A DNA stretch of 37,154 bases from Legionellales bacterium (lineage in GTDB: Bacteria > Pseudomonadota > Gammaproteobacteria > Comchoanobacterales > Comchoanobacteraceae): the NCBI GenBank assembly GCA_002722435.1, contig PBLX01000052.1, positions 1 to 37,154 on the forward strand, read 5' to 3'. The notes below the pieces were generated by a model. The model was not told where the DNA came from and made no database searches. It worked only from the letters and a program-made list of their open reading frames with translations. Of the stretch, positions 1 to 8,003 are shown one piece after another. The stretch's first letter is position 1. The number at the start of each line of letters is the position of its first letter. A program made the translations under genes and the position numbers.

Positions 1-1
1 A

Positions 2-142
2 CAGGATATCATGTCTGGTAGTGCTTCCTGTGAGCGGTTATGTGCTGATGCGCGAGTCGAGCTAGCGTTTGTTGGTAAAAATATGCGGCCAAAGAAAACC
101 CCAGAGTGGTTGTGGTCTCTCAAAACGGAGGTGTCAGAATGA
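2..142 (+). CDS. ybgC: YbgC-like acyl-CoA thioesterase, C-terminal fragment (partial at window edge)
   Basis: This is an open frame running in from the left edge and ending at a TGA at 140-142; about 46 residues are visible. The segment RVELAFVGKNMRPKKTPEWL resembles the last strand and tail of the hot-dog-fold thioesterase YbgC, where a V/C-rich strand is followed by a basic-proline 'RPRRIP'-like ending. YbgC genes usually sit directly upstream of tolQ in gammaproteobacteria, and here the stop codon overlaps the tolQ start, which supports the call. The catalytic N-terminal part lies outside the window, so activity cannot be judged. The family would hydrolyse short acyl-CoA or acyl-ACP thioesters in the cytoplasm and is loosely linked with phospholipid metabolism and the Tol system. 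Confidence 0.6.
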   Translation, partial: QDIMSGSASCERLCADARVELAFVGKNMRPKKTPEWLWSLKTEVSE

Positions 143-804
143 ATTGGTTAGCGATCTTATGGAATATGCCATTGACCGTAAAAGTTTTGGGCTTGGTGCT
201 TTTGGTGATGTCTCTGTTTTCTTGGGCCATTATCATCAACCAGTATCGTTCATTAAATCAAGTGGCTACCAAACGTGAACAGTTCGATCGAGCCTTCTGG
301 TCAGGCTTAAATTTACAAGATTACTACGAGTCAATTTCGCAAAAAAGTGAAAAAGACCCCATCGAAGAGATATTCACAATTGGATACAGAACCTTATTTG
401 ATATGACGCAAGCGCAGCAACAATCGTTTGCCGAGCGCTTAGATCAATGTAAATCAGTCATGTCAATCGCCCAAAAAAAATGGGAGATGCATCACCACAA
501 CCGACTGACATGGCTGGCAACCATCGCAAGCATCAGTCCATACATAGGGCTTCTAGGTACAGTTTTTGGGGTCATGCATGTATTTCAGGGTCTCGTTGCA
601 ACACAAGCTAACAACACAGCGCTAAGCGCTGTCGCGCCAGGGATCTCCGAGGCACTTGGCATGACTGCACTTGGTTTGGTGGTCGCCATCCCGGCAACCA
701 TGGCCTACAATCGCCTCATGCTTTGGCTTGAAGACATGGTCTGTCACTATCAGCTATTCCAGGAGGAGTTTCTCGTACTGGTAAGAAAGCACAGCGCCAA
801 CTAG
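139..804 (+). CDS. tolQ: TolQ, proton-channel subunit of the Tol-Pal envelope complex
   Basis: Inner-membrane protein of the MotA/TolQ/ExbB family. With TolR it uses the proton motive force to drive Tol-Pal during outer-membrane constriction. The 221 residues show the family layout: one membrane helix near residues 15-34, a cytoplasmic helical region, then two helices. The first of these two carries SPYIGLLGTVFGVMHVF and the second GISEALGMTALGLVVAIPA, both highly characteristic of TolQ. I start at the ATG at 139 rather than at 106, because a good ribosome site (GGAGG-like, 126-131) lies just before it and MNWLAILWNMP fits the usual N-terminus. It overlaps the ybgC stop by four bases and is followed 12 bases later by tolR. 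Confidence 0.95.
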   Translation: MNWLAILWNMPLTVKVLGLVLLVMSLFSWAIIINQYRSLNQVATKREQFDRAFWSGLNLQDYYESISQKSEKDPIEEIFTIGYRTLFDMTQAQQQSFAERLDQCKSVMSIAQKKWEMHHHNRLTWLATIASISPYIGLLGTVFGVMHVFQGLVATQANNTALSAVAPGISEALGMTALGLVVAIPATMAYNRLMLWLEDMVCHYQLFQEEFLVLVRKHSAN

Positions 805-816
805 GAGAGCGTATTC

Positions 817-1242
817 ATGACAGGTCGCCGCAAAGAAGTATTTAGTAACTTAAATATTGTGCCCTATCTTGACGTAATGTTAGTGCTTTTGGTGATTTTC
901 ATGGCCACAACACCGATCGTCCAAACGGGTGTTACCGTTGATTTGCCGGTGGGGAAGGCCAGTACGTTAAAATCACAAGAGCCTATCGTGCTCAGTATTG
1001 ATAAAACAGGCAAGAGATCACTACAGCTTGGCTCAGAAAATGCCGTCACAGTCCTTGATGGTCATGCCATGCAGAAGTGGTTTTCGGATAAAGGTATCGC
1101 TAAGGATCGGGCAATATATCTTCATGCAGACCGATCGCTTTCGTGGCAAAGTGTGCTATCAGCACTGGTAGAAGTCAATCAAATGGGGTGGTCTAAGGTT
1201 GCTCTCGCGACACAAGCCGCCGATGAAGACGGCTCGGCGTGA
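817..1242 (+). CDS. tolR: TolR, ExbD/TolR-family subunit of the Tol complex
   Basis: A single-span inner-membrane protein with a periplasmic domain, partner of TolQ in the proton-driven Tol motor. The 141 residues match the usual TolR length. The N-terminal segment NLNIVPYLDVMLVLLVIFM contains the essential membrane aspartate (D19 here, equivalent to D23 in E. coli), followed by a periplasmic domain of about 100 residues. An AGGAGAG ribosome site overlaps the tolQ stop. Unusually, nothing of the Tol system follows: tolA, tolB and pal are absent and the convergent rph gene begins 19 bases later. ExbD is an alternative name for the fold, but the ybgC-tolQ context favours TolR. Confidence 0.93.
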   Translation: MTGRRKEVFSNLNIVPYLDVMLVLLVIFMATTPIVQTGVTVDLPVGKASTLKSQEPIVLSIDKTGKRSLQLGSENAVTVLDGHAMQKWFSDKGIAKDRAIYLHADRSLSWQSVLSALVEVNQMGWSKVALATQAADEDGSA

Positions 1243-1261
1243 ACAGGTTACCAAAGCTGAG

Positions 1262-2005
1262 TTATTGCCCCGCAGACAACGCTGATTGCATCGCCGCGAG
1301 CAATGCCGGTTGCGCAGACTGACAAACATTTAGCATCTCGCCAACTACAGCTGCTGGCATGGATTGGCCTTCAGCGCTGCCCTGAATCTCGACGACACCG
1401 CCACCATCGCTTAAGCAGATATTGCAGTCCACATCGATAGAGGCGTCCTCTTCGTAGTCAAGATCAAGCAGTACCTCGCCGTTTTTATATCCAACTGAAA
1501 AAGCAGTTATCATATGTTGGATAGGGTCAACAGTCAGTACTTTTCGGTATTGCAGGGAGCGCATCGCCAAAATAAGCGCAACCATGGCACCATTAATGGC
1601 GGTGGTTCGTGTGCCTCCGTCGGCTTGAATGACATCGCAGTCAATCATGACGGTGAAATCGCCCAGCAAATGCAAATCAATGCAGTTCCTCAAGCATCGG
1701 CCAATTAAGCGCTGAATTTCAATTGTGCGCCCAGTTTGTTTGCCGCGGGCTGCTTCTCGATCGCAGCGCGTGTGCGTTGCTCTGGGCAACATACTGTATT
1801 CCGCAGTTAGCCAGCCCGAGCTGCTGTCGCGCAAAAATTTAGGGGTTCCTTCTTGCACACTGACATTGCACAAGACTTTTGTATCACCACAGCATGCTAA
1901 GACCGATCCCTCGGCATATTTCGTAAAAAAGGGTTGGAATTCAACATGACGAAGGGCGCCATGCGCGCGTTTATCTTTTCTTTTGCGGGGCATTAGGTGG
2001 CTCAT
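1262..2005 (-). CDS. rph: Ribonuclease PH (tRNA 3'-end phosphorolytic exonuclease)
   Basis: A phosphate-dependent 3'-5' exoribonuclease that trims tRNA precursors and other RNAs in the cytoplasm, normally as a hexamer. The 247 residues align end to end with the family from memory: YAEGSVLACCGDTKVLCNVS near the N-terminus, GWLTAEYSMLPRATHTR, the basic stretch REAARGKQTGRTIEIQRLIG that contacts phosphate and RNA, then CDVIQADGGTRTTAINGA, the core signature. The first ATG is at 2003-2005; a second in-frame ATG four codons on (MPRKRKDK) is an equally plausible start, since neither has a clear ribosome site. It is convergent with tolR and divergent from gmk, a neighbourhood common in gammaproteobacteria. 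Confidence 0.95.
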   Translation of the reverse strand: MSHLMPRKRKDKRAHGALRHVEFQPFFTKYAEGSVLACCGDTKVLCNVSVQEGTPKFLRDSSSGWLTAEYSMLPRATHTRCDREAARGKQTGRTIEIQRLIGRCLRNCIDLHLLGDFTVMIDCDVIQADGGTRTTAINGAMVALILAMRSLQYRKVLTVDPIQHMITAFSVGYKNGEVLLDLDYEEDASIDVDCNICLSDGGGVVEIQGSAEGQSMPAAVVGEMLNVCQSAQPALLAAMQSALSAGQ

Positions 2006-2127
2006 TGGGAACTAAGTGCTGGTATTTTATACAATTATGTCGCCGCACGCAAGCTGTCTGCTGGCCCAAAAACTGGTGTGGCGCATGGATTGGCAATGCG
2101 CATCGATAGAGATCATATGACCATTCC

Positions 2128-2157
2128 GTGACAAAACAGTAGAATTTCTGATAAGAT
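2128..2157 (+). promoter_or_regulatory. Candidate sigma-70 promoter for gmk
   Basis: GTGACA (2128-2133, five of six matches to the -35 consensus) is followed after 18 bases by TAAGAT (2152-2157, four of six). The predicted start would lie near 2164, giving a leader of about 19 bases before gmk. It was found by eye only; there is no supporting transcript data. Confidence 0.4.
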
Positions 2158-2182
2158 CAGGCAGATTCCTTAGAGATTACCA

Positions 2183-2797
2183 ATGAGTGAACAGTTAATT
2201 TTTGCCCTTACTGCTGCGTCAGCCACTGGTAAAACAAGTTGTGCCAAGCGACTTTGTGCTCAGATGGAACAATTGGTGTTATCCGTTTCGCACTCGACGA
2301 GGCCAAAGCGTCCGGGCGAGAAGGATGGGGTAGACAAATACTTTATTACCCTGGAAGCATTTGAAGCACTAGACAGCCAGGAGGCATTTGTTGAGCAAAC
2401 AAAAATTTTTGGACACCGATGTGGACATACCTATGAAAAGATCGGGGCGCTGATGAGCAAAGGAAACGACCTTTTGATGATTCTTGATTACGAGGGGATG
2501 TGCCAAATCAAGAAAAAGTTTCCTCAGACAATCAGTATTTTTTTACTACCCCCATCAAGCGACGCAATTGTCGAGCGAATACACAAACGTCCTGAAGCAG
2601 CCGGCGTGAATATCAATGCACGTCTCGACAGTGCAAGAGATGAAATGCGCGACTATGTGCACTATGATTATACAGTGATTAACGATTGTCAGGAGGATGC
2701 TGTAGCAGACTTGATGTCAATTGTTCGAGCTGAGCGGCTGAAAACATCTCAGCAACAGCTGCGGCACAAGAATTGTATTGACCTCCTGCAGATTTAG
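2183..2797 (+). CDS. gmk: Guanylate kinase
   Basis: Converts GMP to GDP using ATP, an essential step in cytoplasmic guanine nucleotide supply. The 204 residues span the normal family length. Visible motifs are a P-loop at about residues 9-18 (TAASATGKTS), the GMP-binding VSHSTRPKRPGEKDGVDKY, and the C-terminal run DYTVINDCQEDAVADLMSIVRAER cut here into its recognisable parts (YDYTVIND and IVRAERL). The P-loop departs from the common APSGAGKSS form, lacking the first glycine-serine pattern but keeping GKT. It is followed by rpoZ and, after an acetyltransferase, spoT, the classical gmk-rpoZ-spoT order. That order places guanine nucleotide production beside ppGpp turnover. Confidence 0.93.
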   Translation: MSEQLIFALTAASATGKTSCAKRLCAQMEQLVLSVSHSTRPKRPGEKDGVDKYFITLEAFEALDSQEAFVEQTKIFGHRCGHTYEKIGALMSKGNDLLMILDYEGMCQIKKKFPQTISIFLLPPSSDAIVERIHKRPEAAGVNINARLDSARDEMRDYVHYDYTVINDCQEDAVADLMSIVRAERLKTSQQQLRHKNCIDLLQI

Positions 2798-2798
2798 C

Positions 2799-2827
2799 TT
2801 GAAGAAACACAAAGATAGGTGTATAAT
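2799..2827 (+). promoter_or_regulatory. Strong candidate sigma-70 promoter for rpoZ
   Basis: TTGAAG at 2799-2804 is followed by exactly 17 bases and a perfect TATAAT at 2822-2827. It lies in the 58-base gap right after the gmk stop codon. The transcript would start near 2834, with an AGGAG ribosome site at 2845-2849 before the rpoZ ATG at 2856. This suggests rpoZ and following genes can be transcribed independently of gmk. Confidence 0.6.
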
Positions 2828-2855
2828 CAGCAACCATTGATCGCCAGGAGCCCAC

Positions 2856-3185
2856 ATGGCACGAGTTACCATCGAAGATTGCTTACTATATATCCCCAAT
2901 CGGTTCAAAATTGTTGAATTGGCCGCCAAGCGTGCCCGTGAATTGGCAAGCGGAGCCCGAACCACAGTGGACGGCGATACAGCGATCGATCATAAAGTCA
3001 CTGTGCTTGCCCTACGTGAAATTGCAACAGGCGAGTACAACGAAACCACCAAGTCCGCTGATCAATTTGATGAGTTCAGTTTATTTGAAGATGATGAGGA
3101 CGAAAGTGTCAGCACAGAGGTTGCATCCGATAGCAACATCGGAGCCACTAAAACCCAGGCAGATGACCTCAGCACCGGCGAGTAG
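2856..3185 (+). CDS. rpoZ: RNA polymerase omega subunit
   Basis: A small RNA polymerase subunit that helps fold and hold the beta-prime subunit and, in E. coli, forms part of a ppGpp-binding site. The N-terminal half is unmistakable: [20 protein letters not shown], then [12 protein letters not shown] and [14 protein letters not shown]. At 109 residues it is longer than the 91-residue E. coli protein because of an acidic, low-complexity C-terminal tail from about residue 65 (EDDEDES and onward), which is a common variable region. Its start is fixed by AGGAG seven bases upstream. It has its own consensus promoter and lies between gmk and spoT. Confidence 0.95.
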   Translation: MARVTIEDCLLYIPNRFKIVELAAKRARELASGARTTVDGDTAIDHKVTVLALREIATGEYNETTKSADQFDEFSLFEDDEDESVSTEVASDSNIGATKTQADDLSTGE

Positions 3186-3398
3186 TTTCCTTGTACACCC
3201 CAAAGCCTCTACAACAATACGTCTCAGTGAGTGATCTTCGTAGTTTGCACACTGAAATCGCTATGCAGAATGATGCCCAGGAGCATGGCTTTTCTGTAGG
3301 AAAAAGCCAAGAGTATGGTGCAAACACGCTACTCACCTTTTTTCGTAGTGGGATATTATCGCGCCGAGCAACGGATCGTTTATACTTGGAGCAGTATG

Positions 3399-4178
3399 AT
3401 GCCCACATTATCACCTACTCTTGCCGAACATAATCTTCAACAGAAATTAGGTGCTGTTTCTAGGCAAATTCCAAATGCGACTATTGCAACTCTGGATACG
3501 GTTCAGGTTATTAATAGTGGGTTTACATCAGATACGTTCAATACCGCATTTGGTGGTGATATTAGCGAGCTTGTCGTTCAGGCTGTTAAGCAATATTATC
3601 ACGACATTACCAGTCCAATGGCATGGTGGCTTGGACCAAGCTCGCTAACAAGTCAACATCAAACCATACTAGAGTCATGTGGATTTACCCTGAGTGAACG
3701 ACATGTTGGTATGACGTGTCAATTGCACAATCATGATTACGTTGATTTAGACTTACCACCGGGCTTCTCCATCAAGCGCTGTGTTTCCGTGGATGACTAC
3801 TATGCATTTGGTGCTGTACTTTCATCAATATTCGATCCGATCGATGAGTCGGTCAAGGCTTTTTATCAGAAGATTGGGGAGTCTTCGAGATCTTCCTGTC
3901 CCGAAATGGTCTACTATATTGGATATCATGAGGGTATTCCCGTCACCACAGGCGCGTTATTTTTAACAGATGTGGCAGGGATATATGATGTTGCTACTCG
4001 CCCAGAATATAGACGACGAGGCTTTGGCTCAGCACTATTTAGACATCTTGTCAATGAAGCGAAGCAGGCCAAATACGAGTCTGCTGTGCTCGTGGCCTCT
4101 GCAGAGGGCGCAGGTATCTATGAGCGTGCCGGATTTCAAAAAGACTGCGTTGTTGAAGAGTGGAGCTTTACTCCATAA
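3399..4178 (+). CDS. GNAT-family N-acetyltransferase
   Basis: Predicted cytoplasmic acyltransferase using acetyl-CoA; the substrate is unknown. The acetyl-CoA-binding core is in the last 60 residues: YDVATRPEYRRRGFGSALF, containing the R-R-x-G-x-G pyrophosphate loop, followed by a helix and the typical 'IYERAGFQ' near the end. The N-terminal 140 residues are not recognisable, so this may be a two-domain GNAT with a degenerate first half. I start at the second of two adjacent ATGs (3396 and 3399), because GGAG at 3388-3391 sits seven bases before it; a longer frame from 3315 is open but has no ribosome site. It is inserted between rpoZ and spoT, which are usually adjacent, so it is an accessory insertion in that block. 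Confidence 0.75.
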   Translation: MPTLSPTLAEHNLQQKLGAVSRQIPNATIATLDTVQVINSGFTSDTFNTAFGGDISELVVQAVKQYYHDITSPMAWWLGPSSLTSQHQTILESCGFTLSERHVGMTCQLHNHDYVDLDLPPGFSIKRCVSVDDYYAFGAVLSSIFDPIDESVKAFYQKIGESSRSSCPEMVYYIGYHEGIPVTTGALFLTDVAGIYDVATRPEYRRRGFGSALFRHLVNEAKQAKYESAVLVASAEGAGIYERAGFQKDCVVEEWSFTP

Positions 4179-4474
4179 TCGCTTATGCACCTTACGGTAT
4201 TCGGTCGTGATGCCACATCATCCGCTATCATCGTATGCTGCCATATGCATTCCCCATGGGAGCTCAATAACGTCTGAGAGATGGGTCGTCAAAGCACAAA
4301 CGTATCCCGGGCTGGCGTAATTGGAAAGCACGGCTATTTTTGCAAATAGGTTGCCATATCTGGTCTACACATCAGACAATTGACCCGGTAATAGCATTTA
4401 AGCTACCATGGGAAATAACCGTAATTTTGGTCCAAAGACAAAGGCAGTATGCTCAGCCACTACCAGGAGCCTAA
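4179..4474 (+). other. Non-coding gap before spoT, with a possible promoter
   Basis: This 296-base stretch between the acetyltransferase and spoT has no convincing coding frame on either strand and no tRNA-like cloverleaf. The only signal is TTGACC at 4380-4385 followed after 18 bases by TACCAT at 4404-4409, a possible spoT promoter with a leader of about 60 bases. A CCAGGAG ribosome site at 4463-4469 precedes the spoT ATG. Confidence 0.35.
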
Positions 4475-6667
4475 ATGGTCGATTCAGCCATCTCATCAGA
4501 AACCCATTTGGACCAACACCCAACCCTCAAGAGCAACCTTGCTTATCTGAGTGAATCTAAAATTATTAAAATCAAACAAGCACTGCAATTTGCCGCTAAT
4601 GCCCATCAGGGACAGTTGCGTTTATCAGGAGCTTCCTATATTACGCATCCCATTGAGGTGGCCAATATACTCAGCGAGTTGAAGATGGACCATAAGTGTA
4701 TCATGGCCGGCCTATTGCATGATGTCATTGAAGATACCACCCGCGACTATGACGATATTGAACAGACATTCGATACTGAAATTGCTGACATGGTCGATGG
4801 GTTGACGAAAATCGAGCGTATGCCAGCCAAATCGAAGAAAGAAAATCAGGCAGAAAACTTTTTAAAGATGATCATGGCCATGTGTCAAGACATCCGGATT
4901 TTGATGATCAAGCTCGCCGATCGTTTGCATAACATGCGCACATTAAAGTACATGACGTTGGGTCATCAAAAAAGAATATCGAAAGAAACACTGGATATTT
5001 ACGCACCCCTTGCTCGCCGACTCGGTCTAAATGAGATTGCTGCTGAACTTGAAGAAATTGGATTTCATGCCCTTTATCCACTGCGTTACCGCACCGTGAA
5101 GCGGGCCATTCAAAGAGTCGAGAGCAAACATCGGGTCACACTTGAACAAATCACAGAGCGTATTGAGAAAGCGCTCAACAGTCATGACATTCCATACGAA
5201 TACGTGCGCAGCCGAAAAAAGCACTTGTATAGCATTTATCAAAAAATGAAGCGAAAAAAACTTTCTTTCGATGAGATTTCTGATATGTATGCCATTCGAG
5301 CCTGCGTTAAAAAAACAGCGGACTGCTACACGGTGCTGGGAGTGATTCATAGCTTATACAAACCGATGCCGCAAAAGTTCAAAGATTACATTGCAATTCC
5401 AAAGTCTAATGGCTACCGCTCACTCCATACGATATTATTTGGCCCTTCTGGTGGCGTGATCGAGGCCCAGGTAAGGTCATCAGAAATGGACCATTTCGCG
5501 AATATGGGCATCGCGGCACATAATCTTTACAAGAGCAGCGAGCAGAAACTCACAGCGCCACATCGCCAAGCACAGCAATGGCTCAACAAAATCATGGTGA
5601 TGCAGAAGAAAATCAGCAATTCTCTCGAGTTTATTGAGCACCTGAAGATAGATCTATGTCCCGACAAGGTCTACGTGTTCACACCAGAGGGCGATATCAT
5701 TGAGTTGCCTGCAGGGGCAACCATACTTGATTTTGCTTATGCAATTCACACCAGCGTCGGCGATCACTGCGTACTTGCCAAAATCAATCAACAAATCTGT
5801 CCATTATCGACTGTTCTTCACCACGGCGAAACAGTCTCAGTGGTCACCAAGCCTGATTCAAGCCCAGACCAGTCATGGTTACAGTTTGTGGTAACAAATA
5901 AAGCAAGACAAGCCATTCGTCATCACTTCCGAGAACAGCGGCGGGAAGATTTGATACAACTCGGCTGGAGGATTGCCAACAAAGCATGTGTCGCATGTGG
6001 GCTCGAATTGGGTAAAATAGCACCGACAACCCTTGATCACGTCGCAGCTCATCTTCATCAGCCCTCATATTCAGAGCTGCTCGAAAACATCGCCTTGGGA
6101 AAGGCTTCAGCGGTTGAGTTTTCCGCATTACTCAAGGTTGAGCCTACGGCGCAGGTTGAAACAGCGATTAGCCTCAAGCCCAGTGAGCAAAACGTATCAC
6201 CGTTGGTATTAACAGGGCATGAAAATCTGGCCATCAATTACGCTACATGCTGCTGCCCGATCCCCGGAGATGCCATAACAGGCGTGCTCATTGCTGGTGA
6301 AGGGGTCCATGTACATAGGAGAACTTGTAAGTACCACAAAAGCATAGAGTCAAGCCAAAGTTATCATCCAATTGAGGTGGAGTGGGGCGATGCCATTCGA
6401 CAAACATTCACTGCAAAACTGGATCTATACACGCTTAATCAGAAAGGAACTCTTGCTGAAATCGCGATCGCTGTTGCAAAAGACAATGGCGATATTGCAG
6501 ACGTTAAAATCACCACAAAAGATGAAAATACCGCATGTATGCTGCTGACGCTTGTGATTGATGATAGAAATCAACTGAGTCGCATTGTGCGTCGCCTACG
6601 TAGGGAGAGATCCATACTGCATATTAAGCGGATTGCAAAAGAAAATGAGGAGAGAAAAGTCGTATGA
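4475..6667 (+). CDS. spoT: Bifunctional (p)ppGpp synthetase/hydrolase SpoT
   Basis: Controls the stringent-response alarmone (p)ppGpp in the cytoplasm. Domain order over 730 residues: an HD hydrolase domain with THPIEV near residue 57 and the metal-binding GLLHDVIEDT (H82, D83, E86, D87); a nucleotidyltransferase domain with MYAIRACV, KFKDYIAIPKSNGYRSLHT (around residues 300-318) and EAQVRS; a TGS domain from about residue 397 (DKVYVFTPEGD); and a C-terminal ACT domain from about residue 645. Hydrolase and synthetase signatures both look intact, as expected for SpoT/Rel rather than RelA. The rpoZ-spoT linkage supports the name. Its TGA overlaps the next start by four bases (ATGA), implying translational coupling to the flavoprotein gene. 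Confidence 0.95.
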   Translation: MVDSAISSETHLDQHPTLKSNLAYLSESKIIKIKQALQFAANAHQGQLRLSGASYITHPIEVANILSELKMDHKCIMAGLLHDVIEDTTRDYDDIEQTFDTEIADMVDGLTKIERMPAKSKKENQAENFLKMIMAMCQDIRILMIKLADRLHNMRTLKYMTLGHQKRISKETLDIYAPLARRLGLNEIAAELEEIGFHALYPLRYRTVKRAIQRVESKHRVTLEQITERIEKALNSHDIPYEYVRSRKKHLYSIYQKMKRKKLSFDEISDMYAIRACVKKTADCYTVLGVIHSLYKPMPQKFKDYIAIPKSNGYRSLHTILFGPSGGVIEAQVRSSEMDHFANMGIAAHNLYKSSEQKLTAPHRQAQQWLNKIMVMQKKISNSLEFIEHLKIDLCPDKVYVFTPEGDIIELPAGATILDFAYAIHTSVGDHCVLAKINQQICPLSTVLHHGETVSVVTKPDSSPDQSWLQFVVTNKARQAIRHHFREQRREDLIQLGWRIANKACVACGLELGKIAPTTLDHVAAHLHQPSYSELLENIALGKASAVEFSALLKVEPTAQVETAISLKPSEQNVSPLVLTGHENLAINYATCCCPIPGDAITGVLIAGEGVHVHRRTCKYHKSIESSQSYHPIEVEWGDAIRQTFTAKLDLYTLNQKGTLAEIAIAVAKDNGDIADVKITTKDENTACMLLTLVIDDRNQLSRIVRRLRRERSILHIKRIAKENEERKVV

Positions 6668-7842
6668 ATACACATGCAGATATTGTAATTATCGGATCGG
6701 GGATGGCAGGCTATATGCTAGCGCAAAACATCCGTCAAATAGAGAGCAGTAAAAGTATCACCGTGGTTACCCAGAATGACGGGCGATTTTATCCAAAGCC
6801 TATGCTCTCTACGGCGCTATATCATAAAAAGTCGCCTGATCATATCGTCACTGCCACTGCGCAAGAAATGATGGATAAATACAATATACATGTGATGACA
6901 AACGCACCCGTTACAGAAGTTGACTTTGCGCAAAAGAAGGTTCAGCTACCCAATCAGAGCTTGGCGTATGATCAGCTCGTCTTTGCAACGGGCTCTAAGT
7001 CCAACAAGATCCCAAAAGTAAAAGATGTTGAGGGATTATTGAGTGTCAATAGTATAGAAGACTACGAAACATTACTCGATCAGCTACCACATGCCCAGGA
7101 AATCTTGATTATTGGATCGGGTCTTGTTGGAATTGAGTTCAGCCATGATTTATTGACTGCAGGACACCGTGTGTCGATGGTATCCCAGACTGAGGAGGCA
7201 CTATGGGGACTTGTACCAAAAGCCATTGGACTAAAATGTCGAGATCACTTGATCGATATGGGGCTTGAGTGGATTACTGACGCCGGTGTGCGCGATGTGC
7301 AACGACAAGACAAGAAACTAAGTGTGCACTTTTCTGAGCAGCCCACTAAACAATACGATCTGGTGCTTTCTGCGATTGGAATTGCCCCCAACACAGATCT
7401 TGCCAAGCAGTCTGGTCTAAATACCAAGCGCGGCATAATCACAGATACCTATGGCCGCTGTCGTGCCAAGGATGTCTTCGCCCTAGGCGATTGTGCTGAG
7501 ATATACGGATTAAACTTAACTTATGTGGCGCCAATTAAACAACAGGCGCAAGCCATTGCAAAAACGCTGACAGGAACAAAAACTCCCATTCATTATCCAG
7601 CAATGCCCGTCGTCGTGAAAATGCCAACATTTCCTCTAACATTGGTTCCGGTGCGCGAGCCAAAAATAACTGGGCAGTGGGAAATTCAAGACAATGCTGA
7701 TGACTCAGGAATGATTGCTGCGTTCTACGACGAAAAAAAGCTCAAAGGATTTGCCCTTGCAGGCACCGCGACAAGACAGCGCAACGATTGGCTGGCAAAG
7801 ATGCCTGGCTCTATCGTATCAGAGGACCAATCAGCACCATAA
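6664..7842 (+). CDS. FAD-dependent NAD(P)H oxidoreductase, rubredoxin reductase-like
   Basis: A two-dinucleotide-fold flavoprotein that moves electrons from NAD(P)H to a small redox partner. In the 392 residues an FAD-binding GSGMAG lies at 11-16, an NAD(P)H-binding GSGLVG at 151-156, and the second FAD motif FALGDCAE around D276. The motif FYPKPMLSTAL and the C-terminal AMPVVVKMPTFPLTLVP match rubredoxin-NAD(+) reductases of Pseudomonas (RubB/AlkT type) closely from memory. No CxxC redox motif of thioredoxin reductase is present. No rubredoxin gene is in the window, so the partner is unknown. It overlaps spoT by four bases, so it should be co-expressed with it. In other bacteria such enzymes serve alkane oxidation or oxidative-stress relief; here the role is open. 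Confidence 0.82.
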   Translation: MNTHADIVIIGSGMAGYMLAQNIRQIESSKSITVVTQNDGRFYPKPMLSTALYHKKSPDHIVTATAQEMMDKYNIHVMTNAPVTEVDFAQKKVQLPNQSLAYDQLVFATGSKSNKIPKVKDVEGLLSVNSIEDYETLLDQLPHAQEILIIGSGLVGIEFSHDLLTAGHRVSMVSQTEEALWGLVPKAIGLKCRDHLIDMGLEWITDAGVRDVQRQDKKLSVHFSEQPTKQYDLVLSAIGIAPNTDLAKQSGLNTKRGIITDTYGRCRAKDVFALGDCAEIYGLNLTYVAPIKQQAQAIAKTLTGTKTPIHYPAMPVVVKMPTFPLTLVPVREPKITGQWEIQDNADDSGMIAAFYDEKKLKGFALAGTATRQRNDWLAKMPGSIVSEDQSAP

Positions 7843-7933
7843 TACGATGTCTAATCTGACAGGTAATTATGGATTAGGTAGTCATCGAAGACGGTAAAAG
7901 GCTGTACAATGGCGCTTTTTAATACAAAGAAAA

Positions 7934-7962
7934 TTGAGATTAGGTAGCAAATACGGTATGAT
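7934..7962 (+). promoter_or_regulatory. Strong candidate sigma-70 promoter for pcnB-feoA-feoB
   Basis: TTGAGA (7934-7939, five of six) is followed by exactly 17 bases and TATGAT (7957-7962, five of six). The predicted transcript starts near 7969, which supports the pcnB start at 8004 rather than an earlier TTG at 7974 that would leave almost no leader. Confidence 0.6.
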
Positions 7963-8003
7963 GAAACCCATTATTGACGCACGTGTCAATACAGGAGATA
8001 CCA

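Noticed and set aside
3283-3305. Hairpin GGCTTTT...AAAAGCC as a terminator after rpoZ
   Set aside because: The stem is short and no T tract follows on either strand.
3191-3433. Possible 80-codon gene between rpoZ and the acetyltransferase
   Set aside because: It begins with TTG without a ribosome site, overlaps the acetyltransferase start in another frame, and resembles no protein I know.
3970-4320. 116-codon ORF running past the end of the acetyltransferase gene
   Set aside because: Its first half is a frame-shifted reading of the acetyltransferase and the rest is not protein-like; no ribosome site.
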